Part shown: one piece after another, positions 50,001 to 59,562 of the stretch
Position numbering within the stretch: the first letter of the stretch is position 1
How the letters are laid out: every line of letters starts with the position of its first letter
Assembly (NCBI GenBank): GCA_008360975.2
Contig: CM039182.1
Location: forward strand, 31,421,566-31,485,565
Length of the DNA stretch: 64,000 nt
Reading direction: 5' to 3'
Source: Lichenostomus cassidix
Lineage: Eukaryota; Chordata; Aves; Passeriformes; Meliphagidae
Position numbers and translations under genes: made by a program
The notes under the pieces: model-generated
Told to the model about the DNA's origin: nothing
Databases searched by the model: none
Seen by the model: only the letters and a program-made list of their open reading frames with translations

Positions 50001-51877
50001 CATTAATGTATTAGGAAAGCACTGAAAAACTCTGTAAGAAGCTTTGGTTTTTTAAGGCTGTGATTTTTAACTGAAAGATTTCTACCTGCTCCTTGAGGGT
50101 TGCAATTACACCAGCATAAAGGAGATTCCAAGAGATACTCTCCTTTCTGAATATCTCTTCTCCTGCACCTCAGTCCTAATCCAACCCCCATCTCATTTTC
50201 TACTCAACCAACCTTACCCATCAAAAGGAAGTAAGAGGCTAATTCTGGCTAAAAACAATTGTTTTGGGTAGAAGAAGTTTATTTATTGCTAGTAGCATTA
50301 GTAATATTTGCTGACAAAACTGCTGAGAAGCAGAGAGACTTCTCATATCTTTATAAGCAGTAGGTATAAGTACATGGCACCACACTCAGCCCACCTGACA
50401 GCAAAATAAAAGATTACGTTGAGCCCATCTTTAAAATGGCCTGTTTTCCTCTGAACTGAGCCAGAGCAGAAGCATTTCCATGTTCAGCCATTACAAGTCA
50501 GGTGGGACTGGGGTGACACCAGGTAAGGGCAAGCAGACAAGAGATGCTGACATCATAAACTACTACAGCACTTTCAGAAGAAAAGCTACTACACAGAAGC
50601 AATTCAGCTCTGAATTCACACTCACATTTGTGTTCACTTTCTGCAGAATTGCTTCTATATATATAAGCAATTGTGGATATAACATATGGGTTCTTCTGTT
50701 TCCACAAAGAACGGAATCAAACAGTATCTAGAATATTTTTTTAATACTTACATTTTCACAAGAAAATATTTGCAGGTACACCAGCCACATTTTCTTGGTG
50801 CCTCTAGTTTAAGATACCATGCTGTGTGTTGTCCATGTGCTGTGTGTAGCAAATTTTGTGCTGTACTTGCAAGCCACAGACTGACAGAGATATTATGATG
50901 CAGCACTATTAACAAATCAGAAAATAGCTCAAGTACAAGATCTGTGACTTTGATTTCAAGAAAAATCACTGAAAATCACAGAGATGCTCAGTGAAAATGC
51001 ACTCAAATACCTCAATAGTTTTGGGAAGACACTAATAATTTAAGGCAACTCCACCTCTGTTTTATTCAGAAATACATTCAATTTGGTGCAGATTACCTGC
51101 ACAAAGAGACACCAGAGAGCTAACCCTGTAAAGAGTCAGGTCTGCCCTAGTAGGTTTTGTTGGTTCCTGTGCAGTGCTTGGAAAACTCAGCTTCCTTGCT
51201 TCTCCTCCAGCAATGCAGAGTCTACCTTCTGAAGTGTCTGTGCTACCAAACCCTGATGGAGCTGACATGGCCACATATTCCAGTGCCTTTGCACTGTAAC
51301 ACCAGCATTTGCTGTGAATGCTTTTACTGTTAGAAATTTTCAGTGCATCCAAATGCCTTTCCCCTTCTACTGCCCTGACCAAAGACTTGCCTCTACAGCC
51401 GTACAGATGTACAGGAAAGAATGCCCTTGCGCATGAAGTTGTCCTTCTGCTGCAGCAGTAAGAAAAACACCTGGCTGGGCAGGCAAAACACAGAAAAGAT
51501 GATGGCATGAGATACTGGACGATGATTTAAAAAAAAAAAAAGGAAAATTACCAGTTTTTTTGTCTTAAATGCAAGTCAAAGAAAGACATCAGCTTCTTTT
51601 ATAAAGTGCGAGCCCAGAGAAAATAGTGATTTTGGGCAGAAAGAGACCAAGTTCAAATTCAACTGTAACACTCTGATTTTATTAGCTAGGTCATTAGATG
51701 TAATGAGCTAGAAGGAGAGAAGCTTAACTGTAATTGCATTGTGCTGTATACACAGATTCTCCATCATTACCTTTTCTTCCCCATGTTAAAAAGACAGCAA
51801 TGACAATTCAGATACTTCAAGAAATGACAAAAGGGAACAGCATTACAAAAACCCCTCTGAAGTTCAGCCTGACTTAC

Positions 51878-51926
51878 CTGACTTCCTTGCTTTGAAGGCA
51901 ATGACAGCAGCCAGTTCTCTCTGTAC
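51878..51926 (-). CDS. RAPGEF5: RAPGEF5 long-isoform exon, start of cyclic-nucleotide domain
   Basis: This short exon has 49 nt. The acceptor is GATATTTTAG|GTACAG and the donor AAGTCAG|GTAAGTC. Sixteen codons give VQRELAAVIAFKARKS plus the first base of the next codon (phase 0 in, 1 out). RELAAVIAF corresponds to RELAAVLLF at the start of the EPAC1/EPAC2 cAMP-binding domain, one of the most conserved short stretches of the family. It joins in frame to LTSA from the upstream exon and to the 35749 exon downstream. The following EPAC beta-roll sequence (a TVLFSQGD-like strand) has no counterpart in the next exon. It is too short for frame-based gene finding, so it could easily be missed. Confidence 0.9.
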
Positions 51927-54900
51927 CTAAAATATCAGGAAAAGAAAAGGATGGTTATAGTTCCTAGCACAGTCAAATAAAATAAAATGCAACACTGGTA
52001 AGATAGGAGCTATCAGTGCTTTGCAGTAATCAACTGCATGTGAAATTATGCCTGGGTTTGAAACTACAGTCAGTTTTCCTTGCCAATCTATCTCCTTTTC
52101 AGCTGGGAATTCTGTGACTCCAACTTCATGTAAATATCACACATTCCTTAGCGAATGGGCAATTCAGTAGCCTGACCTGTAATTTGTTTGCACACCATAT
52201 CTGTTTCACAAGTACACACTTGAATCTTCTCCCTTCCCTTGTTACATATTTGTTCTGCCTCTGATGAGCACACTGTAATGCTGGATTTATTGTGTGACTC
52301 CAGAACAAGAAAGTTCTCCATTATGAGGTTTCACAGAGGTTCAAGTATATAATTGACCTTGACTTTTTGGATCTTCCAAGAGGAAACAAGTTCTCCTAGT
52401 AGCATGGCTGAGAATTTCAGGACCAAAATTTCCCTTGAGATGAAAATGCAGAAGTCAGAGCTATTTTCAGTTTTACAGGCTCTCTCACCAGCCTGGTAAT
52501 ACAGCCCTGCCATGCCAGCCAGCTCCCTTCCTCGTCCTCTTGGTCTCTGCATTCTTCATATTTTCTGTATAGACCAGCTACTGTCTTTTTAGCCAGCTCA
52601 ACTCTACCTGCACTTCTCTCCATAGGTTTATTCCTTTTTATATAATTTCTTCTTCTATACATTATTCTTATGATTCCTACTTCTTCACTGCGATCATCTG
52701 TCCCACTGCAGCTGCTTGCACTTGGCCTACAGCACCCCAGACACACTGTCCTGCATACACCTCAGTTCTTCCCTTCCTCTGCCTCATCCATGCTCTCAGA
52801 TTCCTTTTAACATCTCTCAGCTTCTTCTCATTTCCCTAATTTTCCTGACAGGCTTTCTTCAGTATTAAAAAAGAAATATGGCACATTCCAACTCTTTCTC
52901 CAGGGATTGTCTCACATCTCTGTAAAGAGTCTCTCCAGCCGTGCATATTAGCCATCTTGTCTAACAGACCTGTGCAAGGCTCAAGGCTATTCTAGAGTGG
53001 AAGGTTTGACATCCAGTTTCTGAGAGATGTGACATTTCAAACACCATTCACAAGATATGTGGTTCAGCCAGAAGGCACAAAGCCCACTAACAATTCCCAA
53101 AGTAATGCAATTACTAACAACTGTCAGTATCCCACTCTCATGGCTCTGAAGAGAAGTTTGGCAATGTGAAAGATGAACAGTTAACACTATACTGGTCTGA
53201 GCAGAAAGATAGACAAAATCAATCAGAGCCTCTCAGTACAATGACAACTCCAGTACCCACTGGTCAGACACTCAGGAGCCACCCAGCAGGACACTCTGCA
53301 TGTGGCAGAAGGCAGTCATACCAGAGGCCATCCTTCCTCTGCTTGCATCCTTATTTCCTTTGTGGCAAAGGACCAAGAAGATTTTTTTGCTGTCCTTGCA
53401 AGGTACAAGGATCTTTTCTATTCCTTGATGCTGCCCTACTGAGAGGGACGGGGTTTTCTGCCATTCCAAGCAGGAAAATATGAAGGCAGTGCCACAGTCT
53501 TCTTAAATGTCATCCTGTTTCCAGCACAATTGTGCAAGCTGGCAGTATTACCTTCCCTTCCTTCCTTCCTGTACACTCATTCCCATGTCTGGAGCAATGT
53601 TAATCATGGATAATGTAAGCATAAACTTAAGTAAATGGGAAAGAACAGTTATTCTGCGGAAAAACAACTCGTGTCCTTCCATGCAGCAATTGCTATACAC
53701 TAGTACTATAATAATACATACAGCATATACATATCAGAGATAAAATACGTATCTACAGTTAAGAGTGGGATTTTCAATAAAAGCCCAATTGTTTCTGAAT
53801 AACAACACTACGACTTTTCATGGCTACACTTCTCAGACCCTCTCCTGTCATTAAACTCAGCAGGAGGTATGATTCTTGATTGACCATGCCTTGAATCTGG
53901 TCCAGTCTCACAGGTAAGACTGTAAGAAACAATGCACTGATGACTCATCTGTATCTTTTATAATTTAATAAATACATGATCTTAAGATTAGCCTTAAGAG
54001 ACACTAAAACTTGAAACAATTGCAAATGTACCACTTAACCCAATCGAACATTCAAGAAATGCAAATCTCTCCAAGACTGTAAAGAAAAAACCCACCTTTC
54101 CAGAAGAAAAGGCAGCATTGTGGCATCTTGCAGTTCTATTTGCAGTATTAATTTTCCTTATAAGGTGGCACTTTTTAAGTTCGAAAAATAGTGCTAAATC
54201 ACAGGCAATAAAAAGGCTGGCTTTCTACATTTTGTCTACGTCAAGCTAAATATCTCATTGGTTGCTGTGTGCCAGGAATGCAGCTGGACTTTTACTTAAC
54301 CTGAGCAAAATCCTTCAGATAAAGCAGGAGGAAAATCTGTTTCTCTAGTGTTAATAGCAAGCAAAAGTTCCTTCATCAAAGGCTTCCATGATGACAGTGT
54401 GAGCTCCCCCTCATAAGATTCACTCCAATCACAAAGAATTGGTACTACTGAGCACCCTTCTGGATTTGACTGGTGTCCCCAGATTTCATAATCTATATGC
54501 TTTTGTCTATTTTAGCATAAATGCACTTGACACCCCTGCTGGACATGCAATTCCTATGCATCATTACACCAATGGAAATCCACGTATAACATTCATTCCT
54601 CACTGCACACATGCTACCCATTATCGTACTTCTTCCTAATAGGATTTCAGTTACTTCCTGCTTGACAAAATCAATAGTTGCACATCACATTGAAGATAAT
54701 AATGCAGGCACAAAATAAAATATATAAACAAGAACTATGCCTACCATATTGAGATATTAAATTTAAAAAAAATGGTTTATACATACAGCTTGTTGTTACA
54801 AAGCTAACACTATCCAAACAGTATTCCATTTGAGTAGCATTGCAGATGCCAAAACTGATTCAGTTTAAAGGCCAGTTCAACACAGAATATTTACAAAAAT

Positions 54901-56595
54901 ATTATGAAAGTCTGAAAGAGAACATTTTGAGTGGGTAGTTGGGACGTTACCACATCTCAACCAGTTTTCTTTTTGCAATATGAAAGAGTAATAATGTGCA
55001 TACAGAGTGATACCCAGGTATATTTCTGCTTGATTAAATACAAATGGCACATTTATATGGTGAATCTTGTCTTCAAAGAATAGAGATTTTTGAAAAGTAA
55101 ATGACAACTACTGCTTTTCTCTTATCACAAATCTTATCATTTTGTCATAGTGGACATAGCAGTGCATCTAGCAGACAGTGCATGCCACCTCTACTTTTTT
55201 TCTCTTTTTTCTGCCCATAGTAGTTTTTTGTAAGACAGTATTCTAGATGCCATTGTGCCAAAGAGGATTTCAAATCTAGAGACAAAATGCCAATTGTTAG
55301 AGAATCTCAAAATGAAGCCCTGCAACAGAAGGCTCTAAACAGCAGGGGTCTGAAAAACAGTAAAAGTCTACTTCACATTTTTGCATCTCAAGTTATGATA
55401 GTTTGATGGGCTCTAAATAAAAGTAATATTAGCTGATGCCTTAAAGTACCAGAAAACTATTTTCCAGATACACTCCATTAACATCCTGATACTCCCTTCT
55501 GTTCCATCACAAGGTAAGGTAAAAACTTTGCAGTGGAAACTCGCATAGCTATCCCAATGTGTTCTGCTTTTAGCAGACAAAACACTGAATATGAAGCTGG
55601 TCTTTGAGACACGACATGGGATGCATGACAGCCCTGGAACGTGTACTTAAACCCAGGAGTAAGCATTGCATTTTCTTTAAAATTTCTGACCAGAAAGATT
55701 ATTTGATGAGAACGTATTTCCGATGGCATTTTGCACTGCTTGCGAATCTTGCACTGCTTGCCTTCACAATGTAAGTTTGATGGTGCTGCTGGTGCCTCAT
55801 TGTAATGGAACATATGATATAAGCCTATTTTGATAGGTTTAAAGAGGGATTTATATTTTAGGCACACAGATTCCTCCAATGTTGCTTGGGCTGGATCCTC
55901 TCAATTAGTTTAGGTTTGAAAATTTGAAATGTAATCCCCTGGAAAAAAAAAGCTGACACAGAAACTTTCTTCTGACCTAACAAAAATGTTTTCTTCCATG
56001 AAAAGCAAGAAGAAAAGCAGGAGAGACAGAGATGGGATTTGAATCTCCAATTCAAAGGCAACTCTAATCTTTGACTGCTTTAGTGCTGGGCTGGAAATAG
56101 GGACTTTGGGGGTTTTTTCTCACGTCCGAAATACTGGTGGGAAGAGTATCATCAACAGGACTCTCAATTATGAATTTTTCAAGGAAAACTGGTTTAGTTT
56201 TGTACAAAATACCTAAACATTCAGTGAGACAAGAAGCCAGTGTGAACCCATTTCCAGTAATGGCTAAGAACTTCACTTTCAGTCTCCAGCTCCTACTTAC
56301 AGTACCTTTTTTTTTTTTTTTTAAATATAAATTCTGAAGCTGGAAATAAAGGGGGTGTGAGAGCCCAATCTAATTTTTATTTATGCCTCAACATATGTTA
56401 TACATGAGGTAAAGAAAAGTTACCTTACGGAACATTCTGGCAGCTCTGTTCCCCGAGAGGCTTCGCTCGGCAGCGGACAGGAGAGACGAAGCTTCTACCG
56501 CGGCTCTGCAAGCGACCCCACCCTGGGTGGTGGATCAGATCCCCGGATGCCCGGGGAAAACCGCGCGGGAAGGCACGCTATAGGAGGGCCGAGCA

Positions 56596-56603
56596 TATAA
56601 AAG
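56596..56603 (+). promoter_or_regulatory. TATA box of the LTR
   Basis: TATAAAAG is preceded by GAGCA in a GC-rich setting, about 240 bp into the LTR. It would direct plus-strand transcription from about 56625, antisense to RAPGEF5, if the LTR is active. Confidence 0.6.
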
Positions 56604-56816
56604 CAGCTAACTGCGTCACAACCCTGGGGCCATTTTCTTGGAGGGGGCAGGGGTTTGCCCGGAGGGTCAGCTCTGTCCCCCTTCGCGCCCTTCGCATTTT
56701 TCTCCCTGCAGTCCGTTCTTTTCCTGGCTGTCCTGTCTGCCCGTGTCCTGCTCTGCTTTGCTGCTTGCCCGAGGGACAGCCTCGTGCTCGCTGTTTGCCC
56801 GACGGAGCCACCCCTG

Positions 56817-57006
56817 CCTGCACCTGGCCAGCACCCTGCCTGCACCCAGCCCGGAACCACTGCCGCCTGCACCCAGCCCGGAGCTGTCTGCACCCTGCCT
56901 GCACCCAACCCGGAGCTGTCGCCACCTGCACCCAGCCTGCACCCTGCCTGCATCCAGTCCGAAACTGTCTGCACCCTGCCTGCACCCAACCCGGAGCTGT
57001 CTGCAG
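56817..57006 (+). repeat. minisatellite in LTR, about 27-28-bp unit
   Basis: Units start CCTGCACCCAGCCCGGAGCT and end GTCTGCAC. I count about six units of 27-28 bp plus two 18-bp partial units, with a few substitutions. Because 28 is not a multiple of three, successive units change frame. The long open frames on both strands (for example 56638-57216 plus and 57091-56495 minus) reflect the lack of stop-forming words and not coding. Confidence 0.85.
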
Positions 57007-57238
57007 CCACCATGCTCCGACCCTGCCCGCCTCGAGTCCTGTTCTGCTCTTTCGCCCCGGGAGCCACGCAGACTAGCAGCTCGCAGCGCACACTCCATCT
57101 GCCAAACTCTCATTGACAGGGCTCCCGGGGTACAGTGGGAGCGATTTGCCCAGTATTCTCTTTCTCTCTCTGTCTCTCTTTCCCTCTTTGTTCCTTTTCC
57201 TGTCCCCCTTGGGTAGGAACACTTACCCTTTCTTTACC

Positions 57239-57244
57239 AATAAA
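57239..57244 (+). terminator. LTR polyadenylation signal
   Basis: AATAAA is followed about 25 bp later by a GT/T-rich stretch (TTCGTTGGTGCTTCGGTTTT), the usual downstream element of LTR poly(A) sites. It marks the end of R at about 57260. Confidence 0.65.
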
Positions 57245-57439
57245 CAGTTTTCAGATATAATATTGCTTCGTTGGTGCTTCGGTTTTTTTGTCCGAAAAAT
57301 CCATTAAAAGAATCTTTCCCGAGTCCCCCTTTTAGAGCGGAACAGGACAGGGGGGGAAAAAAGAGAACCTAGATAAACTAGGTATTGTGTAGTCATGTTG
57401 AATTCTGTTGAATGGCGTGAACTGAGGATTCAAATTCCT

Positions 57440-57600
57440 CTGGATATAAAAAAGGTTTCCATAAGTTTGCAGTGAGTACTTTAGGTCTCAATATACTGTA
57501 TGCAGGAAAAGTAATATTCTGGAGTGATGAAAAGAAAAAGTTCATAATACCGATGTTAAAATTTGGAGGATTCTGCTCTGGTCTTGTGCCTTTTCCCCAG
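57440..57600 (+). repeat. possible Tc1/mariner-like transposase relic
   Basis: In the frame through 57502-57590 the plus strand reads KVIFWSDEKKKF and shortly after PMLKFGGF. This resembles the catalytic-region words VLWSDESKF and P-VKHGGG of Tc1-like transposases, with about 30 intermediate residues lost. No terminal inverted repeats were found and there are no long open frames. The match is short, so this is tentative. Confidence 0.35.
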
Positions 57601-58565
57601 GGGTAGATTATAAAATCATTAAGAGAGGCACCACAGAGTTCTGTGGAAAATCAGAAAATGCAGGAGAAAAGATCAGATTCTTGACATCACCATGGCAATA
57701 GATGGGTCTCAGGCCATCTGGAGACGGAACTACCTAATTTTTCTTTAGCTAGTTAGCTACAGGAATAAAATGGTTCATTTAAGAAAACCCTGTCCATGTG
57801 CCCTGCTGCTGGAATGACTCAGGATGTAGTTCACAGGTTTGACCTAGCAGATGTGAAACACTCTGAGCTCACTATCAATTAGATGTTTAAGGATATGCAT
57901 ATTACTCAAGTGTATCCAGCAAGAGTTAGATCCAGTTCTTAAAATCAGGTCACTTTGTTTTGTTGAGTGCATCCCAAAACCCCCCATTATTCTACTTTTG
58001 ATGGGCAAAGCTTTTGAGGGATAATGTTTTATAGAGTTTTTAGTTATGCAAGTTTTTGAAAAAAAAGCATAACTTTGCAGAAAGTATTTTACTGTTTTCT
58101 GGTTTTGCTGTCTATGGAGCTGAAAATGGAGTATACTGAGGTTCTGAGTTCACCTTTCATTTTCCGTTAAGAAAAAAGGTTAGAGAAAACAAGGAATTTG
58201 AATATTGAGGCAATTAAAAACATATAAAACACAGCATTTGCTTATGTCATACGTTTTCAGTTATTTTTGCATAAGCTTGAGTATACAGACTGGCTTTCCA
58301 AACACATTACAAAATGTCTTTTGTAAAGACATTGGTCTTACAAAGTAGAGCAGAAATTTTTCTTTCCTTCCATCTTCCAGCAATTTCAAGATCGTACTTT
58401 ACTTACTTTTCTTAAAATAACTCTTACCCTCATTCCTTTTTCAAAACAACTTTCCTTGGTCGCTTCACTTTCATCTCTGTACTTTTTCACATGCCAAAAA
58501 CAGAACTAAAACACTAATTCCATGTTTCGATGATACCATGGCTTACATGTGGTGTTCACAGAACT

Positions 58566-58930
58566 GGACAATCACAGAATGGTAGAGGTAGGAAAGCACC
58601 TCTGGAGACAATCCAACCCAATATAGCATTGCTCTTTGTTGATTTTCCCAAGATTCCTGTTGGCCCATCTCTCCAGACTGTCACGATTCCTCTAAGTGGC
58701 AGCACAGCCATAGCATCATAGAATTATTTCGGTTGGAAAAGACCTGTAAGATTATCAAATCCAACTGCTAACCCAGCACTGCCAAATCCACCACTAAACC
58801 ATGTCCCCAAGTGCCACATCTACACATCTTTGGTATACCTCCAGGGGTGGTGACCAACCATTCCTCCCAGTTTTGCATCACTTGCTAATTTGCTGAGAGT
58901 GCACTCTGTGCCATCATACAGATTGCATGG
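58566..58930 (-). repeat. CR1 LINE copy interrupted by another CR1
   Basis: The left part (58566-58709) runs ATCACAGAATGG, AATCCAACCC and ends TAAGTGGCAGCACAGCC. The right part (about 58856-58930) resumes with ATTCCTCCCAGTTTTGCATC and GAGAGTGCACTCTGTG. These are adjacent parts of one avian CR1 3' region in reverse orientation, split by a second CR1 at 58711-58855. No intact coding frame remains. Confidence 0.75.
58711..58855 (-). mobile_element. younger CR1 fragment nested in older CR1
   Basis: TAGCATCATAGAATTATTTC, GGTTGGAAAAGACCTGTAAG, CATGTCCCCAAGTGCCACAT and ACCTCCAGGGGTGGTGAC form a typical reverse-oriented CR1 3' end, 145 bp long and 5'-truncated. It sits exactly where the surrounding CR1 sequence is broken, so it inserted later. 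No target duplication is obvious, which is normal for CR1. Confidence 0.8.
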
Positions 58931-59495
58931 TATAGCTTAACTTTCTTCTGGTCTGGCTTGACTTTCTGAAGTCCTGTCTGTCTGCTTCTTAGCACAGTGA
59001 TCTTACAAGATGCACCAAAGTCTAGCTCAGGCAGGATAAGCTATTGCTTATTATGGTGAAGTTTACTGAGGCTAAATATAGTTGGGAAGCTCAGGTTTCC
59101 CAGGTGGATCTCCTGAGAAGTTTATAATAATCTACACAAGGGCTGCTGAAGCCTGTTCTCTCCCTTTGTCTCCCATCAATGTACACTTGACCAAGAGGGT
59201 TTGAGTGTAAAGCACATGGCACAAAAGTCACCTTGGTCCTCCAAATTGGTATCTTTTGAGCCATGAATAGCATCTATTATGAGAGCAGGCTGCAGCCATC
59301 CTTGCTTGGATTGATTTTAATAGCTTTGGAATTGCACACGGAGACCTCAGTAAAGCTACCCCCATCCAGAGACTAAAAAAACAGTCTTCATATACAAACA
59401 TCTGTTCACTTAGACTAAGTCTTTCATTTGAAAGGATCCAAAACATGACAATATTTCAAATATGATCAGTTAAAACTTTGATGCAATGACCTTAC

Positions 59496-59562
59496 CGCAG
59501 AAGTGAGACGAGCAAGAATTTCAGCATTGGTTTCTGCCGTATCTTCTATTTTTTGATCAGGC
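59496..59562 (-). CDS. RAPGEF5: RAPGEF5 long-isoform exon, helix preceding cyclic-nucleotide domain
   Basis: This exon has 67 nt. The acceptor is TTTTTTAAG|GCCTGATC and the donor TCTGCG|GTAAGG. The first base completes a codon, and the next 22 codons read PDQKIEDTAETNAEI, LARLTSA, leaving in phase 0. It aligns with the EPAC1 stretch before RELAAV (TDEELDLIFEELLHIKA, then LSNSVK): an acidic amphipathic helix followed by a short LTSA/LSNS turn. It joins in frame with VQRELAAV of the next exon. The preceding exon (expected to carry the end of the DEP domain) was not found up to 64000. Confidence 0.85.

Larger units (their letters stand above)
35750..51877 (-). other. RAPGEF5: RAPGEF5 intron, 16.1 kb
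   Basis: This is the intron between the exons ending at 51878 and starting at 35749. Recognised contents are a CA/GT repeat (44768), an avian CR1 3' end (45020-45410), an old amniote CR1 (46445-47075) and A- or T-runs near 41932, 48967 and 49335. The GC-richer stretches near 37700-38550 and 40950-41400 contain open frames on both strands but no exon-like borders or family match. Confidence 0.7.
56356..57349 (+). mobile_element. CpG-rich solo LTR, about 994 bp
   Basis: The element starts TGTGAGAGCC and ends GGAACAGGACA, giving inverted TGT/ACA termini. It is flanked by G-runs (GGGGG at 56351-56355, GGGGGGG from 57350), compatible with a 5-bp target duplication. It is GC- and CpG-rich against an AT-rich intron. 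A TATAAAAG box lies at 56596-56603 and an AATAAA signal at 57239-57244, followed by a GT-rich stretch, all in LTR order on the plus strand, antisense to RAPGEF5. The TATA-to-AATAAA distance of about 640 bp implies an unusually long R region, filled partly by a 28-bp minisatellite. There is no internal retroviral region. Retained CpGs suggest a fairly recent insertion. Family assignment is not possible by eye. Confidence 0.75.
51927..59495 (-). other. RAPGEF5: RAPGEF5 intron, 7.6 kb, repeat-rich
   Basis: This is the intron between the exons ending at 59496 and starting at 51926. It contains a CpG-rich solo LTR (56356-57349), a possible Tc1-like relic (57440-57600) and nested CR1 copies (58566-58930). 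51927-56300 is AT-rich unique sequence with no recognised element. The 133-codon minus frame at 55879-55478 has no family resemblance or splice borders. Confidence 0.75.

Noticed and set aside
51062..51508. 148-codon minus-strand frame just below the 51926 exon
   Set aside because: No match to RAPGEF5 family sequence; the real donor at 51877 is already followed by intron, and the frame lacks an acceptor.
55478..55879. 133-codon minus-strand frame in an intron
   Set aside because: Composition is non-coding-like with no recognisable domain and no splice borders. One frame of this length is expected by chance in 64 kb on six frames.
56495..57216. Long open frames on both strands (up to 198 codons) as candidate genes
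   Set aside because: They lie in an LTR and cross a 28-bp tandem repeat lacking stop-forming words. The frames change phase with each unit, and composition is repetitive Cys/Gly/Gln or Pro/Cys.
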